Positions 6,641-13,216 of a stretch of 64,000 nt of DNA are shown here, one piece after another. Position 1 is the first letter of the stretch. The number at the start of each line of letters is the position of its first letter. This stretch comes from Bacteroidaceae bacterium (lineage in GTDB: Bacteria; Bacteroidota; Bacteroidia; Bacteroidales; Bacteroidaceae). A program made the translations under genes and the position numbers. Under the pieces are notes generated by a model, which was given only the letters and a program-made list of their open reading frames with translations, made no database searches and was not told the DNA's origin. Location: contig JAGCPD010000001.1 in assembly GCA_017645305.1 (NCBI GenBank), forward strand, positions 38,846 to 102,845. Direction: 5' to 3'.

Positions 6641-8751
6641 TTCAGTACTTTCTTTCCGTTAATAATATAGATACCGGGCTTCAATTGTCCATTATCCATT
6701 TTCAATTGTCCATTATTAACCTGCCTTCCGCTCAGGTCGTAGATGATTCCGGCAGCTTTCTCATTTTTCACTCTTTCATTTTTCACTTCCGCGATGCCGT
6801 CGGGGTTATCGTTGGTGTACGAACTGCTATAGGCCCATACACGCAAACTGGTGTCAGAGAGCACGGGATAGGGGTCAGCCTCGATGGTTGCATCCGAACT
6901 TGGAAGCGTCTGATACCAATTGATTTCTGTTTGGTCACCGTTCAACTTGTAGCAGACTTCACCGCTTGCCAGTTGCCCGGCATTTACGGCTGTGGCTTCT
7001 TCCTGGTTCTCTCCATAGGCATTGGCGGCACTGCCGGCGAGCCAGTAGTTGTTCTGGAATGTGGAGTTGGCATGGTCACGCAGCCATCCGACGAGCGCAC
7101 CGCTATAAGTGGGTGCCGTATCGTCTGCCTTCCGGATTGTTCCTACACTCAGGCAATTGAAGATGCCTGTGAAGGAGTCATTGTTGACATAACCGCAGAT
7201 GCCTCCTGCGTATGCGTCGGCATTCTGGAACGTGATGGTTCCATAGTTGGCGCAGTTCACATAGCTCACGCCGTTGTTGGAATAGCCGCCGATGGCACCG
7301 ATACAGTCTTGGGTGTCAGCGTCTGTTACCGTTATCGTGCCACTGAAGGAGCAGTTTCTGGCCGTGCTTTTTTCACTCAAATGACCGCAGACACCTCCGA
7401 TGTGGTGTGAAGTTGCGGGGACTGCGATGTTGAGGGCAGAATGAATGCCCGTGAGTGTGGTGGCTGTGGCCCATCCGACTGCACCGACACCTATGCCGCC
7501 ATTATAGACGATGGTTCCGTCGATGCTGAAGTTCTGGATGGAGGCATTCTTTGCATAGCCGAATAACCCCTGTGCATCGTCGGAGGCAGATGTCATCGTG
7601 AAGCCGGTAATCTTGTGTCCCTGTCCGTCGAACGTGCCGCTGTAAGGACTGGCTTTTGTTCCGATGGGTGTCCAGCCCGTCTCTCCCTCCAGATTGATGT
7701 CATCAGTCAGGACAGCCTTTGCATCAGTGGCCTGATATATTGACAATCCATCCACAATGCAGGCAAAGCCTTTCAGTTCATCGGCTGTGGATATCTGGTA
7801 TATGCCATTGACGATGGGTGGAATAGTCGTTGAGATATCAGGTTTTTCCGGAGTCCTGATGGTAAGTTTTGCCAGCACGGGACTGTGGTCTGAGTACGCC
7901 CTTTCCTGATAGTCTGCCGTGCCGGAGGTGGAATAGTAGCAGGGATTGAGCACGCCGTAGTGCTCGACATTGAAGGCTCTGGTAACAAAGATATGGTCGA
8001 TGCGCCGAAACTCTCCCGATGCCGTGCTGTAGTTGTTTGCATTAAAACCGGGGCACGTGCCGTTGGTTATGAATTTCTGCTTGGTGCGTTGATAGCTGTC
8101 GTACAGGAAGCCCGAGTTGTAGAACAGTTTGTACGCTTCCTCTGTCTGTACGGCATTGTAGTCGCCCGATATGATGACGGGGGCTGTAGTGCTGGCTATC
8201 TCCTGAATTTTCTTTTTTATCAGATAATATGATTGCTGCCGGTTTATCTCGTCAAGGTCCATGTGGGTGTTGAAGTGATATACAACCGAGCCTGAGAGCT
8301 TGTCGAAGAACTTGCCCCACGAGCAAATACGGTAGTAAGTAGTGGAGCCGCCCTTGCTCGGGAAACCTTTCGAGGGCTTGTCTGGTGTGTCGCTCAGCCA
8401 GAAATTGCCATAGTCGAGGAGCACCATGCGCTCCTTGCGGTAGAAGATGGCGGAATACTCACCGCTGTTGTTTCCGTCGTTGCGTCCCACGCCTATGCTG
8501 CCGTAGTCGGTCAGACCGTTCCTCATGTCGGTCATCTGTGCGGGCAGGGCTTCCTGCACACCAAGCAGGTCGGGCTGCTGGAAGTTGACAAAGTTGATGA
8601 GGTAAGTGCGGCGTGTGTTCCATCCGTTTCCTGCGTCGGTATCGTTGTTATTTTTGTACCGCAGGTTGTAGGAACAGACAACAAGTTCCTGCGCTTGCGC
8701 CGCAAAGACGGTCAGCAGCACAAAGATTAAGTGTAATAGTCGTTTTTTCAT
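6637..8751 (-). CDS. Secreted EEP-family phosphodiesterase/nuclease with GLUG-type repeats and T9SS-like sorting tail
   Basis: 704 residues from ATG 8751. A longer frame to 8805 exists, but 8751 starts a clean signal peptide ending AAQAQ. Residues 22-300 are an endonuclease/exonuclease/phosphatase domain with intact motifs: Glu67 in LLGVQE, His163 in NTHMD, GDYN (196-199), RRID (249-252) and SDH (287-289). Residues about 312-640 carry repeats such as YSGTFDGQGHKITGF and AGGICGYVNN, typical of GLUG/adhesin-type beta-solenoids. The end IYDLSGRQ, then PGIYIINGKKV, resembles a type A T9SS C-terminal sorting domain, so the protein is probably exported to the cell surface. The tail is interrupted by in-frame dispersed repeats (6681-6720 and 6757-6788). 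Likely substrate: extracellular DNA or phosphodiesters. Confidence 0.85.
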   Translation of the reverse strand: MKKRLLHLIFVLLTVFAAQAQELVVCSYNLRYKNNNDTDAGNGWNTRRTYLINFVNFQQPDLLGVQEALPAQMTDMRNGLTDYGSIGVGRNDGNNSGEYSAIFYRKERMVLLDYGNFWLSDTPDKPSKGFPSKGGSTTYYRICSWGKFFDKLSGSVVYHFNTHMDLDEINRQQSYYLIKKKIQEIASTTAPVIISGDYNAVQTEEAYKLFYNSGFLYDSYQRTKQKFITNGTCPGFNANNYSTASGEFRRIDHIFVTRAFNVEHYGVLNPCYYSTSGTADYQERAYSDHSPVLAKLTIRTPEKPDISTTIPPIVNGIYQISTADELKGFACIVDGLSIYQATDAKAVLTDDINLEGETGWTPIGTKASPYSGTFDGQGHKITGFTMTSASDDAQGLFGYAKNASIQNFSIDGTIVYNGGIGVGAVGWATATTLTGIHSALNIAVPATSHHIGGVCGHLSEKSTARNCSFSGTITVTDADTQDCIGAIGGYSNNGVSYVNCANYGTITFQNADAYAGGICGYVNNDSFTGIFNCLSVGTIRKADDTAPTYSGALVGWLRDHANSTFQNNYWLAGSAANAYGENQEEATAVNAGQLASGEVCYKLNGDQTEINWYQTLPSSDATIEADPYPVLSDTSLRVWAYSSSYTNDNPDGIAEVKNERVKNEKAAGIIYDLSGRQVNNGQLKMDNGQLKPGIYIINGKKVLK
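6681..6720. repeat. In-frame copy of an intergenic repeat in the sorting domain
   Basis: CAATTGTCCATTATCCATT, then TTCAATTGTCCATTATTAAC. On the coding strand AATGGACAATTGAA occurs twice and encodes NGQLK twice, splitting the sorting-domain core. Confidence 0.7.
6757..6788. repeat. Second in-frame repeat in the same gene
   Basis: Two near-identical 15-bp units (coding strand GTGAAAAATGAAAGA and GTGAAAAATGAGAAA) encode VKNER-VKNEK. The same TTTTTCACTYTTTCATT text is intergenic at 9110-9145. Confidence 0.7.
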
Positions 8752-8785
8752 ATATGTAAACTTAAGGATAGCAATGTGTGTGTTG

Positions 8786-8989
8786 TTACTTGTGTCGGTT
8801 GGCACGTTTCCTGCGTATGTCAGCTTTCATCTTTGCCGAACCGCTTCCGTGTGCTCCTGTAATGTACTGCTTCTTCTTGGCTTTGGTCTTAACCCTGGGG
8901 CCATCTTTCTTCTTTTCCCCTTTGGAGCCGCCCTTGAAGGTGATGCCGCCACAAATGACGGCATCTATGTCATCTCCTCCGAAATTCAT
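8786..8989 (-). CDS. Small basic protein of unknown function
   Basis: 67 residues beginning MNFGGDDIDAVICGG. The second half is strongly basic (KGEKKKDGPRVKTKAKKKQY, then MKADIRRKRANRHK), which would suit nucleic-acid or ribosome binding. It lies 34 bp upstream of the secreted nuclease gene on the same strand. Its upstream region holds a 16-bp repeat (9001-9016) that also abuts the start codon of the transporter gene at 46926. I do not recognise the family. The reading frame is clean and unlike antisense noise, but a gene this short cannot be certain. Confidence 0.5.
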   Translation of the reverse strand: MNFGGDDIDAVICGGITFKGGSKGEKKKDGPRVKTKAKKKQYITGAHGSGSAKMKADIRRKRANRHK

Positions 8990-9000
8990 GTTGTGATATA

Positions 9001-9016
9001 TTGAATATTGAACATT
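9001..9016 (-). repeat. 16-bp repeat ahead of a start codon
   Basis: The minus strand reads AATGTTCAATATTCAA, identical to 46911-46926 on the plus strand. Both copies sit just 5' of a gene. Confidence 0.65.
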
Positions 9017-9017
9017 T

Positions 9018-9145
9018 CGCTAACCGCTACTCGCTATCATTACTAACGTCTAACGTCTAACGCCTAACGTCTAAAACGGTTTTTGTTTTAAGCATTGAAG
9101 CGGTAGCAAATTTTTCACTTTTCATTCTTTCATTTTTTTCATTTT
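9018..9145. repeat. Mosaic of intergenic repeats between the basic protein gene and purH
   Basis: It contains CGCTAACCGCTA, CTAACGTCTAACGCCTAACG, TCTAAAACGG and TTTTTCACTTTTCATTC blocks. The order TAACGCCTAA-TCTAAAACGGTT-TTTCATTCTTTCATTTTT matches the reverse complement of 3140-3232. It runs up to the purH stop codon. Confidence 0.7.
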
Positions 9146-10327
9146 TCAATGATGGAACAGGCGGACTCCCGTGAACGTCATGGCAATGCCGTACTTGTCA
9201 CAGGTAAGGATAACGTGGTCATCGCGGACGCTGCCGCCAGCCTGCGCAATGTACTGCACACCACTCTTGTGTGCACGCTCAACATTGTCTCCGAAGGGGA
9301 AGAACGCATCGCTGCCCAGACAGACGTTGGTGTTCTGGGCAATCCATGCCTTTTTCTCCTCGCGGGTGAGCGGCTCGGGCTTCTCTGTGAAGAATTTCTG
9401 CCACTCGCCGTCTGCCAGCACATCCATGTAGTCGTCGCTGATGTAAATGTCTATGGTGTTGTCGCGGTCAGCCCTGCGGATTCCGGGAACGAAGGGGAGG
9501 CTCATCACCTTTGGATTCTGGCGCAGCCACCAGATGTCAGCCTTGTTACCTGCCAGGCGGGTGCAATGGATGCGGCTCTGCTGACCGGCTCCGATGCCGA
9601 TGGCCTGTCCGTCCTTTACGTAGCACACACTGTTGCTCTGGGTATATTTGAGTGTGATGAGGGCGATGATAAGGTCACGCCTGGCCTCGTCGGGGAAGTT
9701 CTTGTTCTGAGTAGGGATGTTTTCAAAGAGGGCGGGGTCGTCCAGCCTGACCTCGTTTCTTCCCTGTTCAAAGGTAATGCCGAAGACCTGCTTGCGTTCG
9801 ATAGGCTGGGGCTTATAGGCTGGGTCTATCTTGATGACATTATATGTGCCCTTGCGCTTGTCGCGAAGAATCTCCAATGCCTCTTCTGTATATTCGGGAG
9901 CAATAACACCGTCGCTGACCTCGGGCTTGATGAGCAGGGCAGTAGCCTTGTCACAGCAGTCAGAAAGGGCTATGAAGTCGCCATAGCTGCTCATGCGGTC
10001 GGCACCGCGAGCCCTTGCGTATGCACAAGCCTGAGCACTCAGTTCGCCAATCCCCTCGGGAACAAAGTAGATATGGCGCAGCGTATCAGTGAGCGGAAGA
10101 CCTATGGCAGCACCTGCAGGACTTACATGCTTGAAGCTGGCAGCAGCTGGCAGACCTGTAGCAGCCTTCAGTTCCTTTACTAACTGCCAGGCGTTCAGCG
10201 CGTCGAGGAAATTGATGTAGCCGGGACGGCCGTTCAATACTTCGATGGGAAGTTCACCTTCCTCCATGTAGATACGAGAGGGTTTCTGGTTGGGATTGCA
10301 TCCGTACTTAAGTTGTAATTCTGTCAT
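9146..10327 (-). CDS. purH: AICAR transformylase, stand-alone (PurH-type)
   Basis: 393 residues. The opening LKYGCNPNQKPSRIY and the segments SFKHVSPAGAAIG, ARARGADRMSSYGDFIALSD, NSVCYVKDGQAIGIGAGQQSRIHC and LGSDAFFPFGDNVERAHKSG are hallmark PurH AICAR formyltransferase motifs. The enzyme transfers a formyl group from 10-formyl-THF to AICAR in purine synthesis. The N-terminal IMP cyclohydrolase (MGS) domain of the usual 500-plus-residue bifunctional PurH is absent, so cyclisation to IMP must be done by another protein. This single-domain form is known in some Bacteroidetes. The gene stands alone between repeat-rich spacers. Confidence 0.9.
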   Translation of the reverse strand: MTELQLKYGCNPNQKPSRIYMEEGELPIEVLNGRPGYINFLDALNAWQLVKELKAATGLPAAASFKHVSPAGAAIGLPLTDTLRHIYFVPEGIGELSAQACAYARARGADRMSSYGDFIALSDCCDKATALLIKPEVSDGVIAPEYTEEALEILRDKRKGTYNVIKIDPAYKPQPIERKQVFGITFEQGRNEVRLDDPALFENIPTQNKNFPDEARRDLIIALITLKYTQSNSVCYVKDGQAIGIGAGQQSRIHCTRLAGNKADIWWLRQNPKVMSLPFVPGIRRADRDNTIDIYISDDYMDVLADGEWQKFFTEKPEPLTREEKKAWIAQNTNVCLGSDAFFPFGDNVERAHKSGVQYIAQAGGSVRDDHVILTCDKYGIAMTFTGVRLFHH

Positions 10328-10345
10328 TTTCGAATTATGTATTTA

Positions 10346-10378
10346 AATGGGTTATCGATTAGCGATTAGCGGTTATCG
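10346..10378. repeat. Short GATTAGCGATTAGCGGTTA repeat
   Basis: A copy of the GCTAACC-type dispersed repeat (minus orientation) in the spacer between the MBOAT gene and purH. Confidence 0.6.
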
Positions 10379-10393
10379 AAATTATGAATTATA

Positions 10394-11803
10394 TTAAAAG
10401 CTGTAATACAGGAACGGTGTGATGTTGCTGGTATGGAACTCTATGGCCAGTTGGACGGTGCAGGCAAAAGCCAGCAGCTTCAGAAGCCAGGGAGAGTAGA
10501 TAAACTTTATCATCATCCTGTTATAATACCTTTCTTTAATAAAAAGCAGCAGGCAGCAACAGCCCATTATAAACAGCCATGTGGGGCGCATGGCAACGAA
10601 GGCGGGGATGCTCTTGGGCTGGAAGTTCGTAAATATCTGTGTGAAAAGACTGCAGACTGTGTTTATGTCTGGTGCGCGGAAAACAGCCCAGCAGCATACA
10701 ACAAAGGTGCTGGTTACAAAAACGCTGAAGGGCTTGGTGTACCATGTGTCGGGAATCCCACGGAGCCACCGTTGCAGATTCTTGTGAACAACCAGTGCCA
10801 CACCGTGTAGTACCCCCCACAGTATAAACATGAAGGTGCTTCCGTGCCATATTCCCGCCAACAGAAAAGTGATAAGGCAGTTAATGCCTGTGCGTACTTT
10901 TCCGTTCCTGTTTCCCCCCAGCGGGACATAGACATAGTCCCTGAACCAGGTGGAAAGAGAAATGTGCCACCTGTGCCAGAACTCCGTAACGTTGAGGCTC
11001 TGATAGGGGAAGCGGAAATTCTCGCGTAAACGGATACCCATTAAAGCCGCTATGCCAATGCTGATATCGCTATACCCGGAGAAATCAAGGTAAATTTGCA
11101 TAGAAAAACCCAGCAGTCCCATGAGATTCTCAAAACCGGAATAGGTGAGGGGAGAGTCGAAAATCCAGTTGTTGTACTGCGCAATGTAATCGGCCACGAC
11201 GGCTTTCTTAAGGATTCCAACGATGACGAGCCAAAGGCCGGAATACATCAGCCGTTCGCTGATGACAGGCTGACGGCGGACCTGCGGAAAGAAAGTCTCG
11301 GCTCGCGTGATGGGGCCGGCAAAGAGGAGGGGGAAGAAAGACAGATAGAAAATATACTCCAGGAAGCTGACATCAAGTGCGAACCTCCTCTTGTAAACAT
11401 CAACGGAATAGCTGATGGCCTGAAACGTGTAGAAAGAAATCCCGACGGGTAGCGCTAACTCCAGTATCGGAAAATTGCTGTCTATTAGTCGGCTCAGGCT
11501 AAAAAGGGCTATGCCTGCATATTTGAAGTAAGCCAAAGGAGCCAAGTCTAACAGGATAATGGTAAGCAAGAATGTTTTCCGCTTGGTTCCGGTATATTGC
11601 CTCATGGCCTTCGTCAGTGACCAGGAAATAAGGGCTGTAAGGGGGAGCAACTGCATCATCCATCCGTTGGCCCAAGCAAAGAATCCCAAACTTACGATGG
11701 TTACATAAAGCATCATCCCTGCCCGTGTAGAACGGTGCAGCATGGCAAATATTATCAGGAAAATGATAAATATGGCCCAGAAAGGAATGCTTGTGAACAT
11801 CAT
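10394..11803 (-). CDS. MBOAT-family O-acyltransferase (AlgI/DltB-like)
   Basis: 469 residues with about a dozen hydrophobic segments. Family landmarks are LALPVGISFYTFQAISYSVD (116-135), PLLFAGPITRAETF (158-171), YLDFSGYSDISIG (238-250), WHRWHISLSTWFRDYVY (276-292) and the catalytic-His motif LLAGIWHGSTFMFILWG with His320. Such proteins move acyl groups, usually acetyl, across the membrane to an extracytoplasmic acceptor such as a polysaccharide. The SGNH-type gene directly upstream on the same strand (6-bp gap) is the usual partner that completes the transfer. The two therefore form a polysaccharide O-acetylation pair, close to the exopolysaccharide locus at 13 kb, which may supply the substrate. 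Confidence 0.9.
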   Translation of the reverse strand: MMFTSIPFWAIFIIFLIIFAMLHRSTRAGMMLYVTIVSLGFFAWANGWMMQLLPLTALISWSLTKAMRQYTGTKRKTFLLTIILLDLAPLAYFKYAGIALFSLSRLIDSNFPILELALPVGISFYTFQAISYSVDVYKRRFALDVSFLEYIFYLSFFPLLFAGPITRAETFFPQVRRQPVISERLMYSGLWLVIVGILKKAVVADYIAQYNNWIFDSPLTYSGFENLMGLLGFSMQIYLDFSGYSDISIGIAALMGIRLRENFRFPYQSLNVTEFWHRWHISLSTWFRDYVYVPLGGNRNGKVRTGINCLITFLLAGIWHGSTFMFILWGVLHGVALVVHKNLQRWLRGIPDTWYTKPFSVFVTSTFVVCCWAVFRAPDINTVCSLFTQIFTNFQPKSIPAFVAMRPTWLFIMGCCCLLLFIKERYYNRMMIKFIYSPWLLKLLAFACTVQLAIEFHTSNITPFLYYSF

Positions 11804-11809
11804 AATCTA

Positions 11810-12592
11810 TTATTCTTTTACAGGTTGAAGAAGGTGCAGAGGAAATTTCTTTGTTGCTTTACTTGCAGGCCTTTGCATTTTAATAGGGTGTTGGGCACTC
11901 TGCATCCATACGGCAACAGTGTCCATCCACGCACTGGCGGCTCCAAAAGTGGGATGAATATGGTCGGAACCGCGTTTTAGTGTTAGTTTCCTGCTGTCAA
12001 AAAACCGGTTCTCTCCCACGCATTTCTGTACAAGGTTGTTAATGCCCGTGTCTTCTTTCCATGTGGGAATACCTATCCAAATGTAAGGCTTGTTGCCAAG
12101 AGTGCCAATGATTTTGCGTATATATTTTTCCCTTTCGGAAAGGTTTTTAACGAACTGCTCGTTTCCTCCTATACAAATCATGAAGAAGGTGGGCTGGTAT
12201 TTGCGGATGAAATACCGAAGCGTGTCTGATGATGCCCATTGCTTTGTGGTGGAATTGTACCAAATAACGCGTGAAAGCTCGTGCCCGTTCTCCTGAGCAT
12301 AGTCGGTCATCCTGCGCACCAGTCCCTCTGCCATGGAATCTCCAAAGAAAAGAATGCGTTGGGGTGTCGTGTCAGGAGAAACTTCCTCAGAATTCTCCTC
12401 CTTGAGAGAGGAGGTAGAGTCAGGGACATCTTGTACGATTTCCCTTCCATGGGAGGGGCTAGGGGAGGCTTTTAAGTCTATCTTGCTAAATGTCCAGCCA
12501 GGAGGTGGTAGCTGAATAGGGCATAAAGCATAAGCAACCACAAATATCAGTGGCAACGCCAAAATGGCAATTACTTTAGCATACAACTTCAT
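11810..12592 (-). CDS. Membrane-anchored SGNH/GDSL hydrolase-like protein, partner of the MBOAT
   Basis: 260 residues. An N-terminal membrane anchor lies at about 7-24. Block I is GDSM (84-87, Ser86), block III GGNE (142-145) and block V SDHIH (Asp210, His213), so the Ser-Asp-His set is present. AlgJ/AlgX- and DHHW-like proteins of this arrangement transfer or remove acetyl groups on exported polysaccharide. Residues 41-75, between anchor and catalytic domain, are unusual. They are coded largely by the dispersed G-rich repeat (SPSPSHGREI) and a second hairpin-like unit (SSLKEENSEE). The start ATG at 12592 lies 25 bp from the mature 3' end of tmRNA. Confidence 0.82.
   Translation of the reverse strand: MKLYAKVIAILALPLIFVVAYALCPIQLPPPGWTFSKIDLKASPSPSHGREIVQDVPDSTSSLKEENSEEVSPDTTPQRILFFGDSMAEGLVRRMTDYAQENGHELSRVIWYNSTTKQWASSDTLRYFIRKYQPTFFMICIGGNEQFVKNLSEREKYIRKIIGTLGNKPYIWIGIPTWKEDTGINNLVQKCVGENRFFDSRKLTLKRGSDHIHPTFGAASAWMDTVAVWMQSAQHPIKMQRPASKATKKFPLHLLQPVKE
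12441..12473. repeat. G-rich dispersed repeat inside the SGNH gene
   Basis: TCCCTTCCATGGGAGGGGCT followed by AGGGGAGGCTTTT. It encodes the linker SPSPSHGRE and is the best match to the family consensus. Confidence 0.65.
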
Positions 12593-12617
12593 ACTAATAT
12601 CCCTACCGCCTAATAAG

Positions 12618-13016
12618 TGGAGCTGGAGGGGATTGAACCCTCGTCCAAACAGGGACGCCCTGTGCTTTCTACACGCTTATCCCAGCCTTCGGTTTTCGAG
12701 TGCAAACAAGACCTGGGCCACCAATCTGCACCTTATCCTCTAAATTTCACCCATAATGCGAGGCCGTTATGAGCTATCCCCGATTTAGCTGTGCCACTTT
12801 GCCTGGACGCTTCGGAGCAACAGCTCCAGAGTGACATCTCGTCTCAGCACCTGGTGCCGGGATAAAGCCCAAGATCTACTGTGCTTCGATCAGGCAGCGA
12901 GAGCGTAGTTGTTTTCGCCAGATAAATTTTCGGCAATCATTGATTAAAGAGAGCGGCTGCCAACTCTCTGCGTGCTTACACAACACCTCAACCTGCTGTC
13001 AAATCCAGTCAGCCCC
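12618..13016 (-). ncRNA. ssrA: Transfer-messenger RNA (tmRNA)
   Basis: About 399 nt. The 5' end GGGGCTG pairs with CAGCTCC at the 3' end (7 bp with one G-U), followed by discriminator A at 12618 and no encoded CCA. The T-arm GGTTCAATCCCC is clear near the 3' end. The tag reading frame decodes to AENLSGENNYALAA followed by TGA (plus-strand complement near 12890-12940), ending in the YALAA degron. It rescues stalled ribosomes by trans-translation with SmpB. The order of tag, pseudoknot-like G/C-rich blocks and T-arm is as expected for one-piece bacterial tmRNA. Confidence 0.96.
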
Positions 13017-13040
13017 GGTGTGCTTATGCTTTATAGGCTG

Positions 13041-13071
13041 CAAAAGTAGATAAAATTGCAGACTATTCCAA
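13041..13071 (-). promoter_or_regulatory. Promoter of ssrA
   Basis: On the minus strand TTGG (13068-13071) and TACTTTTG (13041-13048) lie about 19 bp apart, matching the Bacteroidetes -33/-7 pattern 25 bp upstream of the mature tmRNA. Confidence 0.7.
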
Positions 13072-13216
13072 GTATTCCCGCGTTTTTTTTGTTTTCTGTT
13101 GTTATTCGTATAATATAATCCAGTTTTTGTTGGGAGAGAGAAAAAAAGTCTGTTATTTTGCAATAATTTAACGTGTTGTGAAGTTTTTATATTATAATTC
13201 AATAAAGTTATAAGAC

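Noticed and set aside
9149..10183. Plus-strand frame of 344 codons
   Set aside because: Antisense shadow of purH.
12618..12660. tRNA-like T-arm at the edge of a gene
   Set aside because: It is the 3' domain of tmRNA, whose tag and acceptor stem were found.
13130..13216. Possible promoter of the SLBB gene (TTATTTTGC)
   Set aside because: One base short of the TAnnTTTG pattern and no clear -33 partner.
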